Assembly (NCBI RefSeq): GCF_022808815.1
Contig: NZ_JAKZLC010000006.1
Location: forward strand, 62,001-126,000
Length of the DNA: 64,000 nucleotides
Direction of reading: 5' to 3'
From: Geothrix paludis
GTDB taxonomy: Bacteria > Acidobacteriota > Holophagae > Holophagales > Holophagaceae
The notes below the pieces were generated by a model. It worked only from the letters and a program-made list of their open reading frames with translations. It had not been told where the DNA came from and searched no databases. Both the position numbers and the translations under genes were made by a program. Shown one piece after another: positions 23,722 to 33,845 of this stretch; positions within the stretch are counted from its first letter, which is position 1; each line of letters begins with the position of its first letter.

Positions 23722-24855
23722 TTATGGGTGGATGGGGGCCAGCTCCATGAACGCCAGGATGTCTGCTGTCACACGGCGGACGTCGTAGGTCTCCTCGGCG
23801 ATCCGCCGGCCTTCCGCCCCGAAGCGGGCGATCAAGCCCCGGTCCTTGGCCAGCTTCGCCATGGCCTCGGCGAGCGCGTCGCTGTTCCGCACCGGGACGA
23901 GGAAGCCGTTGCCTCCATCCCGGACGGTGGCCCGGCAGCCGGGGGCGTCCGTGGTGACGACGGCCCGCCCCATGGACATGGCCTCGAGCACGGATCGGGG
24001 CGTCCCCTCCCCGTAGGACGGCAGCACCAGGACGTGGGCGGCGGCCAGGGCCGGGCGGACATCCCCGGTCTCGCCGAGGTATTCCACGATGCCTTCGCGG
24101 GTCCAGGCCTCCACCTGCCCCGCCTTGATCGCGTTCGGATTGCTGTCCAGGGGACCCAGGATCTGGAAGCGTGCCCCCAGGTGCCGGCCCGAGAGGATCC
24201 GGCAGGCCTGGACGTACTCGTTCAGGCCCTTGTCTCGCAGCAGCCGTCCCACGAATAGGAAAGTCACGGATCCGAGGGGGAGCGGCGACTGGACATAGTG
24301 GTCCAGATCCACGCCGGAGCCGTTGACGATCCGCCAGGGGTGGCCCTCCGGCAGCATCCCTTCGTTCCGGAAGAAGGCGAGGTCGTCCTCGTTCTGGAAG
24401 AGGACTCCCCGGCACTGGCGGAGGGCCCGCCGGTAGAAGGCCTTCACCAGGCGCCGGACCGCCCGCTCGCGGAGTCCCGAGGGGGTGCCCTGGAGCGTAG
24501 TCCCCCGGCCGGTGATCATGGCAAAACGCTGGCGGACTCCCGCCTGGCGCGCGGCCAGGGTCCCGAAGGCCACGGCCTTCACCTCGTAGGCCAGGAGGGC
24601 TTCGAGGCGCAGGTGGCGGAACAGGTTTCGCAGGCGGACGAGGCTGGCCAGGTCCCGGAGGGGATTCAGGCCCGTGCGGTCGAGGGTGATGGGAACGTAG
24701 GTGGCGCCGAGCGCCGCCAGGCTCGCCTGGATCTCGGCGGTGCCGCCCGGGGCGATGCCGTAGACCTCGTGCCCCGCCCGGGCCATCTCCGAGATGAGGT
24801 GGCCGCGGAAGTTCACCAGGTCTCTCGCCTCGCCTCCCAGCACTCCGATCCGCAT
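23722..24855 (-). CDS. Glycosyltransferase family 4
   Basis: 377 residues in the GT-B fold. The N terminus (MRIGVLGGEARDLVNFRGHL) is the acceptor domain; the C-terminal domain has FLFVGRLLRDKGL and the E-x7-E motif in GEGTPRSVLEAMSMGRAVVT that binds the nucleotide sugar. It is the last gene of a three-gene unit behind the HexNAc dehydrogenase and 4-epimerase, with its ATG sharing one base with the epimerase stop (TGATG). A natural inference is that it adds the uronic acid (or HexNAc) made by those two enzymes. Confidence 0.88.
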   Translation of the reverse strand: MRIGVLGGEARDLVNFRGHLISEMARAGHEVYGIAPGGTAEIQASLAALGATYVPITLDRTGLNPLRDLASLVRLRNLFRHLRLEALLAYEVKAVAFGTLAARQAGVRQRFAMITGRGTTLQGTPSGLRERAVRRLVKAFYRRALRQCRGVLFQNEDDLAFFRNEGMLPEGHPWRIVNGSGVDLDHYVQSPLPLGSVTFLFVGRLLRDKGLNEYVQACRILSGRHLGARFQILGPLDSNPNAIKAGQVEAWTREGIVEYLGETGDVRPALAAAHVLVLPSYGEGTPRSVLEAMSMGRAVVTTDAPGCRATVRDGGNGFLVPVRNSDALAEAMAKLAKDRGLIARFGAEGRRIAEETYDVRRVTADILAFMELAPIHP

Positions 24856-25885
24856 CAGAGCCGGGCCGCCTGGGTCGCGAACCAGGGGACCAGCTCATCC
24901 AGGCCCTGGGCCACGGAATGGGTGGGCTCGTAGCCCAGGTGGGCCCGGATCTTGGAGAGGTCCGCCTGGGAATGCCGGATGTCACCTTCGCGGGGCGGAC
25001 CGTACAGGGGGTCGCGGCGCTCGAACCCGGGATGCACGGCGGCGAGGCGCTCCACGATCATCCAGTAGAGGTTCGTGAGGGACGTGGTGCCGCCGTAGGA
25101 GACGTTGAAGACCTCGCCCAGGGCGCTCTCGGGGGCCACGCTGGCCAGGAGGTTGGCCTGGACGGCGTTGGCCACGAAGCAGAAGTCCCGGCTGGTGTCG
25201 CCGTCGCCGTGGATGGTGCAGGTCTCTCCGTCGGCCAGGGCCTGGAGCCACTTGGGCATGACCGCCGCGTAGGGTCCGTTGGGATTCTGGCGGGGACCGA
25301 AGACGTTGAAATAGCGGAAGCCGAGGGTCTTGAATCCGTAGGTCCGGGCGAAGATGGCGGCGTACTGCTCGCCGATGACCTTGGTGAGGGCGTAGGGGGA
25401 AAGGGGATGCCCGGTGCGCTCCTCGACCTTCGGCAGGCCGGCGTCGTCCCCGTAGACGGAGCTGGAGGAGGCGTACGCCATCCGCCGGACGCCGGCGTCC
25501 CGGGCGGCCACGAGCATGTTGAGGAGGCCGTCCACGTTGGACTGGTGGCTGGCGATGGGATCCTTGATGGAGCGGGGCACGGAACCGAGCGCGGCCTGGT
25601 GGAGCACGACCTCGCTGGCTTCGCAGGCCTGCCGGCAGGTGTCCAGGTCCCGGGTGTCCCCTTCGATGAAGGTGAACCGCGCCCACGCCGCCGGGGAAAC
25701 CCCCTGGCGCACGTTCTCCAGGTTCCAGGGCTTCCCCGTGGAGAAGTTGTCGAGCCCGACCACGGTCTGGTCCAGCTCCAGGAGCTTCTGGAGGACGGAT
25801 GAGCCGATGAACCCGGCCACGCCGGTCACGAGCCACCGCTTCGGGTGGGCCCTGAGGTCCTCGCAGAGCGCCTGGTACAGGCTCA

Positions 25886-25889
<4 letters not shown>
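24855..25889 (-). CDS. UDP-N-acetylhexosamine(uronic acid) 4-epimerase (WbpP/TviC type)
   Basis: 344 residues of the extended SDR family. VTGVAGFIGSSVLQKLLEL is the NAD site, SSSSVYGDD and the YALTK catalytic pair follow, then FGPRQNPNGPYAAVMPKWL and GDGDTSRDFCFVANAVQANL. The whole chain tracks WbpP of Pseudomonas, including the N-terminal arm. These enzymes interconvert UDP-GlcNAc/UDP-GalNAc and, better, UDP-GlcNAcA/UDP-GalNAcA. It is coupled by ATGA to the dehydrogenase upstream, as in Vi-antigen loci where TviB and TviC act in sequence. Confidence 0.92.
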
Positions 25890-27160
<1,271 letters not shown>

Positions 27161-27254
27161 GATGCTCCACTCCCGGTGACCTAGATGGTTGACCTTTCGA
27201 GTCGTCCAATGGCTGGTGCGACGAGGCGATTATTTCTCAATCAGATGCTGGTGG

Positions 27255-27386
27255 CTAATGGATTTTTGATAAACCCTTGGACAGCCAGGTCCCCTGTTCG
27301 TGGATCTCATGGATCCGGCCGGAGCGGTAGGCGTACGTCATGTCTGAGACGTCCAGGCGTTCCGGGGGGCGACGGACCGGTGTCAT
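27255..27386 (-). CDS. Possible 43-residue protein coupled to the deacetylase fusion gene
   Basis: A 43-codon frame starts with an ATG inside the stop of the preceding gene (ATGA, the same coupling seen throughout this locus) and ends TAG. It is charged and has YAYRSGRIHEIHEQGTW. I do not recognise it. It may be a real small protein or the remnant of a longer gene; composition alone cannot decide. The rest of the gap to 27161 is AT-rich upstream DNA of the dehydrogenase operon with no clear promoter. Confidence 0.3.
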   Translation of the reverse strand: MTPVRRPPERLDVSDMTYAYRSGRIHEIHEQGTWLSKGLSKIH

Positions 27387-29539
27387 CCACGTCCTCCCGC
27401 GGCGACTTCGTGGATGGGTGGGTGCGGCAGGCCGGCGCGAGTCCGGGCCGCCAGCTCGCCCATGGTCATGGGCGCGACGCCATAGCGGTCCCGGAGAGCC
27501 ACATGGCACCGCAGCAGCTCCTCGAGGTTGGCCAGGTTTTCCTGCAGCCGGGTTCCGAAATTGTGGGGGTGCCACCAGAGGTGGAAGCTCTCTCCGGCCC
27601 GGGCCGCCGCGGTCATGGCCTTCTTGATGCGCCGCAGACGCAGGCCCTCCAGGCGTTCCAGGGAGGGGTGGATCGGGCGGAGGAATCGGCTGGAGGGGCA
27701 GTTGACCAGGCCCGCCTCTTCGCCGGGTATGAACCCGTTGGAGCCCGAGAGATTGACATAGTGGTCCACCAGGCGCGCCACGCGCCGGGAGGCGGAGTTC
27801 CCTTCGTCCACGGACTCTCGGTACATCCAGGCCTTCTCGTTGCCGCGGAAGCAGGTGAACCCGGCCTCGGCGCAAACGGGCAGGTAGTCCGAGTTGTACT
27901 GGTTCCGCGGGAACACGAAGCTGACGGGGTGGACCGTGAGGCGCTGGATGGCGGCGATGGAAGCCTCCAGGTCTGCCCGGAACTGGGCCTTGGTCTGCCC
28001 CTTCTCGAGGCAGTAGAAATGGGAGAAGGTGTGGCTCCCGAGCTCCATGCCCTCGCAGTCGAGAATCTGGCGGATCATGGACAGCCCGAAATGGTAGGGG
28101 TCGGAGCGCTCGTCGGCTCCGATCTCATCCAGGGCCAGGTAGGGATTCAATCCCTCGCGGTCGTAGGTGGGTCGCAGGTCAGGTAAGTACTCGAGGAGCT
28201 CCTCGCGCCGCTCGAAGAGCGTCATGCCCACCGCGGCCCAGGTGGCTTTGATGCCATACCGCCTGAACAATGCAAGCATGGCCGGGATGGCTTCGCGTTC
28301 CCCCAGGATGTGGTCCCCGTAGGTCTGGATGGATTGCTTGTCGCGGAGGCCCCAGAGGAGCTCGAAGTCCAAGGAGATGACAAAGGCAGGTGCCTGCTTC
28401 GGCAGGAGCTTCCGGGTCGTCGCCGACGTACGGCGGACCAGGTCCTCCCACCGCTCGATGATGCGTTCCTGGTCGTAGCGGGTGACCATGTGCTCCCGGC
28501 CGATCGCACCCATGCGGTCGCGCGCGGGGGCATCCAGGGCCATCGCGGCCAGCATCTGGTTCGCCAGGGCAGCCGGATCGCGCGGGGGAACGATCCACCC
28601 AGAGCGGCCCGGGGCGACCAGCTCCCGAACCCCCCCGACATCCGTCGCCACGACAGGAAGGCCTGATGCCAGTGCCTCCATCACGGCGTTGGGAAGGCCT
28701 TCCCAGGCCGAAGAGAGCACGAAGGCATCCGCTGCCTTCATGAGCCGCGCCACGTCGGTGCGCTTCCCGAGGAAGCGTACGGCCTGTCCCACCCCGCGCC
28801 TCTCCGCGTCCGCCCGGAGGGCGTCGATCTGCTCACCCCCTCCCGCAATGGCCAGGCGGAACCGGGGGTTGGCCGCTGCGCACCGCGCCGCCGCCTCAAG
28901 CATGGTGGGGTAGTCCTTCGCCGGATTTAGGGTTCCGACGGCGAGCCACAGGAATGCCTCCGGGGCGACGCCGAGGTCGGTCCTCACCTCTTCCCGGGGA
29001 ACGGGTGAGGGGTAATCCGAGGTGAACATCCCATTCGGAATCACCAGGGTCTTCCTCGGCGTGAGGACCTTCCGCGAGACCATGTAATTGATTCCCGCCT
29101 GGGAATTCGAGACGGTCAGATCGACCAGCGGTTCCGTGATCCGGTAGACCTTTGCACGAAGCGAGGTCTTGGTGAAGGCGGTCCGGAGGGAGCCGATGAT
29201 GACCGGGACGCCCGCCAATCGACCGCACACGCGGCCGATGACGTCGGAATGGTAGCTGAAGCAGATCAGCACCGAAGGCTTCCAGGCGCGCAGCTGGCGG
29301 AGGAGCCGCAGCGTCATGCGAACCGGAATGAGAGGGTGGTCCTTGAGCGTCCGGTGAGGCTCGCACGTCAGCTGGCGGATGCCAGAGGCCTGAAGTTCCT
29401 CCTCGAAGTCATTGCCAGGAAAAAGAGAGAGGATGCCCACCTTCCAGCCCCTTCGGCGCAAGGATGTGGAGATTCGGACCAGTTGGGTTTCGGCCCCCCC
29501 GCGGCCCAATTGATCGGTGAGAAACACGATGTCGTACAT
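27383..29539 (-). CDS. Fusion: family-4 glycosyltransferase plus polysaccharide deacetylase
   Basis: 718 residues. Residues 1-370 are a GT4 enzyme (FLTDQLGRGGAETQLVRIST, VIPNGMFTSDYPSP, WEGLPNAVMEALASGLPVV with E-x7-E). Residues about 385-700 are a NodB-like deacetylase: FVISLDFELLWG holds the metal and base Asp pair, GSHTFSHFY gives the His-x3-His metal site, and FVFPRNQYNSDY and HLWWHPHNFG are later motifs. One chain could both add an N-acetylhexosamine and expose its amine. The ATG directly follows the stop of the upstream GT gene (TGAATG), so the genes are co-expressed. Confidence 0.88.
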   Translation of the reverse strand: MYDIVFLTDQLGRGGAETQLVRISTSLRRRGWKVGILSLFPGNDFEEELQASGIRQLTCEPHRTLKDHPLIPVRMTLRLLRQLRAWKPSVLICFSYHSDVIGRVCGRLAGVPVIIGSLRTAFTKTSLRAKVYRITEPLVDLTVSNSQAGINYMVSRKVLTPRKTLVIPNGMFTSDYPSPVPREEVRTDLGVAPEAFLWLAVGTLNPAKDYPTMLEAAARCAAANPRFRLAIAGGGEQIDALRADAERRGVGQAVRFLGKRTDVARLMKAADAFVLSSAWEGLPNAVMEALASGLPVVATDVGGVRELVAPGRSGWIVPPRDPAALANQMLAAMALDAPARDRMGAIGREHMVTRYDQERIIERWEDLVRRTSATTRKLLPKQAPAFVISLDFELLWGLRDKQSIQTYGDHILGEREAIPAMLALFRRYGIKATWAAVGMTLFERREELLEYLPDLRPTYDREGLNPYLALDEIGADERSDPYHFGLSMIRQILDCEGMELGSHTFSHFYCLEKGQTKAQFRADLEASIAAIQRLTVHPVSFVFPRNQYNSDYLPVCAEAGFTCFRGNEKAWMYRESVDEGNSASRRVARLVDHYVNLSGSNGFIPGEEAGLVNCPSSRFLRPIHPSLERLEGLRLRRIKKAMTAAARAGESFHLWWHPHNFGTRLQENLANLEELLRCHVALRDRYGVAPMTMGELAARTRAGLPHPPIHEVAAGGRG

Positions 29540-30721
29540 TCAGGCACCGGCGGGGAAGGGACGGGTCGATGGGGCGCGACGCAGGGATGCCAGCGCGGCT
29601 TCCGTGCTGCGGACGAGCGTCTCGGTGCTGAATTCCGAGCACATCCGCACGCGCTGGGCCAGGCCCTTCGCGGTGCGGGACGCTGGAGGTTCCCCCAGGA
29701 GGCGCGAGATGGCCCCCGCCAGGGCCCGATCATCGCCAGGCTCCACGACGGCCTCGGGGTCACCCACCAGCCGCTCGGAATCGCCCGCCCGGGTCGCGAC
29801 ACAGGGGATGCCGCAAGCCATGGCCTCGCCCAGGACATTGGGAAAGCCCTCGTCGGTCGAGGACAGGGCGAGTACGGTCAGGGCGTTATAGACGGCGGGC
29901 ATGTCTGTGCACGCACCGGGCCACAGGACGCGGTCGCTGAGGCCGAGGGACTCGGCCTGCCGCTTCAGGGACTCCGAATAGCCCGCCGGCCCGCTGCCCA
30001 CGCAGACGAAGCGGGCTCCAGGCCAATCACGGACAATCCGTGCCGCCGCGCGCAGGAAGGTGGGGTGGTCCTTCACCGGTTCCAGGCGGCCCACGATGCC
30101 GATGAGCGGTGCCTCCGCGGGCACGTTCCAGGCCCGGCGCTGCTCCAGGCCGCTGGGCAAAGCCGGTGTGAACCGGGTGACATCGAATCCGTTGGGGATG
30201 ACCAGCATCCGGGGCGCCCGCATGCCCATGGCCTGGTGACTGGTCCGTCCCGCCTCAGAGTTGAAGATGATCAGATCCGTGAACCGGGACAGGCGGGCCG
30301 AGATCCTGAGCAGCCACCGGGACCGGCCATCCAACAGCGAAAGGTCGCTGCTGGCGCGGCGGATGCCCCAGACCACTGGCCTGCCAAGAAGGCGCCCCAG
30401 CAGCAGGGCCGGCAGGTTGGCGTCCATGTACCCATGGAGAACGTCCGGCTGGATCCGCCTCAGCAGGGCCAGCAGGCGGGGAAGCGCGGTCAGGTACCCC
30501 GCACCACCCCTGCGCTTGTGGAGGCAATGCCAGGTGCTGTCCGGAATCTCCTCCACCTCGCCCCACAGGTGGTTCTCGCCGTGCGCCTCGGGGCCATAGA
30601 ACACCACGACGTGGACCTCGAACCGGCTCTTGTCCATCCCCCGCACCAGCTCGCACAGCTGCCGCTCGGCCCCGTGCGCGATCAGGGAAGGGATGAGGAA
30701 CGCGACGCGGGTCCGGATCAC
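29540..30721 (-). CDS. Glycosyltransferase family 4
   Basis: 393 residues. RVAFLIPSLIAHGAERQLCE is the usual N-terminal strand and loop; HGYMDANLPALLLGRLLG, VIPNGFDVTRF, GIVGRLEPVKDHPTFLRAAA and DEGFPNVLGEAMACGIPCV (E-x7-E) are GT4 blocks. The start is a GTG at 30721, which overlaps the stop of the deacetylase gene (GTGA); the N-terminal strand begins right after it. It likely transfers a sugar from a nucleotide donor to the growing lipid-linked repeat unit at the cytosolic face. Confidence 0.88.
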   Translation of the reverse strand: MIRTRVAFLIPSLIAHGAERQLCELVRGMDKSRFEVHVVVFYGPEAHGENHLWGEVEEIPDSTWHCLHKRRGGAGYLTALPRLLALLRRIQPDVLHGYMDANLPALLLGRLLGRPVVWGIRRASSDLSLLDGRSRWLLRISARLSRFTDLIIFNSEAGRTSHQAMGMRAPRMLVIPNGFDVTRFTPALPSGLEQRRAWNVPAEAPLIGIVGRLEPVKDHPTFLRAAARIVRDWPGARFVCVGSGPAGYSESLKRQAESLGLSDRVLWPGACTDMPAVYNALTVLALSSTDEGFPNVLGEAMACGIPCVATRAGDSERLVGDPEAVVEPGDDRALAGAISRLLGEPPASRTAKGLAQRVRMCSEFSTETLVRSTEAALASLRRAPSTRPFPAGA

Positions 30722-31482
30722 GAGGCCCCCCTCGTTCGTTGCCTCCGAGTCATGGTCAGGATCTTCCGCGAGAGGCCCACCATCCGGTCCAGTGGGGAGA
30801 GGCGCCGGCCGCCAAGGGCCCTCGCCTCGCCGAGGGAGATCATTCTCGGTCGCAGCTGCTCCAGTCGCTTCCGGAAGAGGGGCATCCCCCCCTTGGAGAG
30901 AAGGCCGAGGTGGTAGCAGAAGGTCCACACCCCCCAGGGCATGGGCCGCATCATCGCGTACTGCTGGGGGATCCACACGGTTCCCTGGTTGTCCTGATAG
31001 GGGCCGAAGGCCAAGCCATCGCTGATGGTCCGGATCCCGAGCTCCCTCAGCGCGGCCACGGTGACCAGATCGAAGGAATGGGAAGGCGCGATCCATGCGT
31101 CTGGCCGGACCCCTTCGCGGGCGAAGATCTCCATGCCGAGCTTCAGTTTGTGAAGCTGTTCCTCGTAGGGGAGGCCGGCGAATTCGCTCTTCGATGGGAA
31201 GCCCAGGATGCCTGACTCCGAATTCACGCTGAGGTGCTGGTACCCGTGGAGGCCGATGGCCCATCCCCGCGCCTGCCAGCCACGCACCCGGTCCCAGAAG
31301 TCGGGTGCCGGCGGATCGACCATCAGCTTCGGGTCCTGATTGTCGGGAACCACCGCCAGGATCGGCTTCACACCCTGTGCGACCAGGATCTCTTCGACGG
31401 CATTCCAGGTCGACCAATCCATGGTCGGGCAGATGTCGTCGAAGCGGAGCAGATAGCGTGAACCGTCGAAGTGGGTGCTCAT
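30718..31482 (-). CDS. DUF2334-like polysaccharide deacetylase
   Basis: 254 residues. RYLLRFDDICPTMDW has the paired Asp, LHGYQH the His motif and APSHSFD a later metal/active-site block of the NodB-like fold. It is a paralogue of the protein at 31715-32503 (both have GVKPILAVVPDN and KLMVDPP). The ATG at 31482 was chosen by comparison with that paralogue. The reading frame is open further upstream into sequence resembling a glycosyltransferase C terminus, so this protein may once have been the deacetylase half of a fusion like the one at 27383-29539. Confidence 0.8.
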   Translation of the reverse strand: MSTHFDGSRYLLRFDDICPTMDWSTWNAVEEILVAQGVKPILAVVPDNQDPKLMVDPPAPDFWDRVRGWQARGWAIGLHGYQHLSVNSESGILGFPSKSEFAGLPYEEQLHKLKLGMEIFAREGVRPDAWIAPSHSFDLVTVAALRELGIRTISDGLAFGPYQDNQGTVWIPQQYAMMRPMPWGVWTFCYHLGLLSKGGMPLFRKRLEQLRPRMISLGEARALGGRRLSPLDRMVGLSRKILTMTRRQRTRGAS

Positions 31483-31718
31483 CGAGGGTGCTCCGGCCGG
31501 CTGGACGGGGAGGAGGTTTCTTGAGAAGAGGTCGAGCAAGGCCTTCTCGATATCCCGGGCCAGGGCTTGGTCGCTGAACCGTGTCGAGATCCGGGCCCGG
31601 CGATGTGGAGGTCGAACCGGTCCCGGTCCATCGCCCGCACCCACTGCGTCAGCCGCCGCTCGGCGACACCTGCCGCCAGGGCATTGATGAGGAACAGCAC
31701 ACGAGGTTTCCGAGTCAT
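31479..31718 (-). pseudogene. Collapsed family-4 glycosyltransferase (N- and C-terminal ends only)
   Basis: From the ATG at 31718, which overlaps the upstream stop (ATGA), the first 43 residues are a perfect GT4 start (RVLFLINALAAGVAERRLTQ, WVRAMDRDRFDLHIAG). Immediately after, near 31600, another frame continues ISTRFSDQALARDIEKALLD, typical of a GT4 C-terminal helix. About 290 residues, including the donor-binding E-x7-E domain, are missing. This is best explained by an internal deletion with a frame change. The residual 79-codon frame still ends in TGA overlapping the next ATG, so it may still pass ribosomes to the deacetylase gene. Confidence 0.75.
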
Positions 31719-32503
31719 TGGGCCATCGCCCTTCGTTCGCGCAGACGCCGCCGGGCGGTCCAGAGGGGCCCCATGATGCGGTGCGTCCAGACGTATTCCG
31801 AGAACCCTTGCCAACGGTCGGACAGAGAGAGCCTCCGCCCCGCGTAGTCCTGGAGCACGGAGGGGACATCCGTCAGACGGGACGCATAGGTGCGGAGGGA
31901 TTCGACAAACATCTCCAGCCGTTGCGGAGTCCAGTGGTTGTGGTGGTTGCACACGGTCCAGATACCCGCGGACCTGGGCTGGAAATCCCAAAGCTGCTGG
32001 GGTATCCAGGTGATGCCGTTGGCCTCGGTGAAAGGCCGGGGCCAGAGGCCGTCACTGATGCGGGTCAAGCCGAGGTCCGCGAGGATCGCCACAGTGGTGC
32101 GGTCGAAGGAATGGGAAGGCGCCACCCAGGCCTCGGCCCGGACGCCCTGCTGGGCGAAGATCGCCAGCCCGGATTTCAGCTTGGCCTCCTGCTCCGCCCG
32201 CGGAAGACCCGCGAACTCGCTCTGCGGAGTCAGCTTCAACATCCCGGGGTTCCTGTTCACGTAGACGTGCTGGTACCCGTGGATCGCGATGGTGTAGCCC
32301 ATGGCCTGCCAGCGGCGGACACGGGCCCAGAAGTCCGCCTGGGGGGGGTCGACCATCAGTTTGCGGTCACGGTTATCGGGCACCACCGCCAGGATGGGCT
32401 TCACTCCGAACTGGACCAGACGAGCCTCGATGGCCTCCCACATGGCCCAGTTCATGGTCGGGCAGATGTCGTCGAAACGCACCAGGTAGCGGCTATCGGT
32501 CAT
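31715..32503 (-). CDS. DUF2334-like polysaccharide deacetylase
   Basis: 262 residues with RYLVRFDDICPTMNW, HGYQHVY and APSHSFD as in NodB-like deacetylases of the DUF2334 type. It has no signal peptide, so it should act in the cytosol, on lipid-linked or nucleotide-linked sugars. The start at 32503 is firm: AAGGAG nine bases upstream. It is the first gene of the minus-strand operon 32503 to 27255 (deacetylase, GT remnant, deacetylase, GT, GT-deacetylase fusion). Confidence 0.82.
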   Translation of the reverse strand: MTDSRYLVRFDDICPTMNWAMWEAIEARLVQFGVKPILAVVPDNRDRKLMVDPPQADFWARVRRWQAMGYTIAIHGYQHVYVNRNPGMLKLTPQSEFAGLPRAEQEAKLKSGLAIFAQQGVRAEAWVAPSHSFDRTTVAILADLGLTRISDGLWPRPFTEANGITWIPQQLWDFQPRSAGIWTVCNHHNHWTPQRLEMFVESLRTYASRLTDVPSVLQDYAGRRLSLSDRWQGFSEYVWTHRIMGPLWTARRRLRERRAMAQ

Positions 32504-32624
32504 GCGGATCGTCTCCTTCACCACGGATTCGATGGCCAAAACGGAAGCGGCAATCGGTTGGGAAGGCTGCCGGTGTCCATAGAACAGGATTCTCCAACAA
32601 GACTTCATCTACAATACATTCGGA

Positions 32625-32630
32625 TGTCAA
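32625..32630 (-). promoter_or_regulatory. Candidate -35 box (TTGACA) for the deacetylase operon
   Basis: TTGACA at 32630-32625 on the minus strand lies in the AT-rich divergent gap 32504-32711, preceded by a T-run. No good -10 hexamer at 16-18 bases is visible; TATTGT and TAGATG nearby are too close. The plus-strand gene has only a clear ribosome site (GAGGAAGG). Confidence 0.25.
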
Positions 32631-32711
32631 AAATCGATAGAATGACGTTTTGTAGTCGTGTCTATCCCTGGCCTCAGCCAGCCCCTCACCCCCTGCACGA
32701 GGAAGGAACGC

Positions 32712-33845
32712 ATGAAGATCTGCTTTTTCATCTGGGGCCTTCGAGCCGCCGGTGCGGAGCGGGTGCTCTCCTTTCTCGCGAATGATTGGTCGGCGGGGGG
32801 GAGGCGGGTCGTGGTCCTGACCATGGAGGATGATGGGAAGGCGCCTTTCTACCACCTGGGCCCTGCCATCGAGGTGAGACCCCTGAATCTGCTGGGAGAA
32901 AGCCACAGCCTGCTCTCGGGGCTCTTCAACAACCTCCGCCGGCTCCGCAGCATTCGCAAGGCGATCCGGGAGGCCCAGCCCGACGTGCTGATCGCCTTCA
33001 TCGACAAGGCCAACATCCTGGCGGTCCTGGCGTCGCGGGGGCTGGGCATCCCCGTCATCATCTCGGAGCGCACGGATCCCTCCAGGCGATCGCTCGGATG
33101 GCGCTGGGGCCTCCTGCGCGATCTGGCCTACCCCCGAGCCGACACAGTCGTCTTCCAGTCGCAGGCTGTGCTGGAGTGGTTTCCCGCCGGGGTCCGCCGG
33201 AAAGGAGTGGTCATTCCCAACCCGGTGCCCCCGCCACCACCCATTCAGGAGGGGGATCCCGGGAAGGCGTCGTCCCACCGTCTCGTGGCCATTGGAAGGT
33301 TGTTTCCCGTCAAGGGGTTCGATCTCCTCCTGAGGGCCTTTGCCCTGGTCCGGGAGAGGGCGCCCGGATGGACATTGGAGATCTGGGGCGAGGGGCCTGA
33401 GCGGAAGGCGTTGGAGGCCCAGGCCCTGGGCCTGGGTCTGTCCGGGTGCACCCGCCTTCCGGGCCTGACCGAGGATCCCTACGCGGTCCTGCGCGGGGCG
33501 GACCTGTTTGTCATGCCCTCCCGCGCCGAAGGATTCCCGAATGCCCTGGTGGAGGCGATGGCCTGCGGGCTTCCTGTGGTGTGCACGGATTTCGGGGGCG
33601 CCGCGAGGGAGATCATTCTGGACGGGGTGAATGGGCGCCTGGTGCCGCCCGAGGATCCCTCGGCCCTGGCCGAGGCCCTGGTCGCCCTGATGTCGGACCC
33701 CGCGGGCCGGGCACGCCTCTCGGCACGAGCCGGCGAGGTGGTGCAGCGGTTTTCGGGCGAGCGGGTCTTGGCCCTGTGGGAGGGCGCCATCCAGCAGGCC
33801 AGGGGCCGGAAGGTCCCCGCGGGAGGTGTCGCATGTCCAATGTGA
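32712..33845 (+). CDS. Glycosyltransferase family 4
   Basis: 377 residues. MKICFFIWGLRAAGAERVLS begins the acceptor domain; VIISERTDPSRRSLG is typical of GalNAc/GlcNAc-transferring GT4 enzymes such as PglJ/PglH-like ones; AIGRLFPVKGFDLLLRAF and RAEGFPNALVEAMACGLPVV (E-x7-E) complete the donor site. GAGGAAGGAACGC precedes the ATG. The 3' end overlaps the asparagine-synthase-like gene by 13 bases, so the two are co-translated. Confidence 0.88.
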   Translation: MKICFFIWGLRAAGAERVLSFLANDWSAGGRRVVVLTMEDDGKAPFYHLGPAIEVRPLNLLGESHSLLSGLFNNLRRLRSIRKAIREAQPDVLIAFIDKANILAVLASRGLGIPVIISERTDPSRRSLGWRWGLLRDLAYPRADTVVFQSQAVLEWFPAGVRRKGVVIPNPVPPPPPIQEGDPGKASSHRLVAIGRLFPVKGFDLLLRAFALVRERAPGWTLEIWGEGPERKALEAQALGLGLSGCTRLPGLTEDPYAVLRGADLFVMPSRAEGFPNALVEAMACGLPVVCTDFGGAAREIILDGVNGRLVPPEDPSALAEALVALMSDPAGRARLSARAGEVVQRFSGERVLALWEGAIQQARGRKVPAGGVACPM

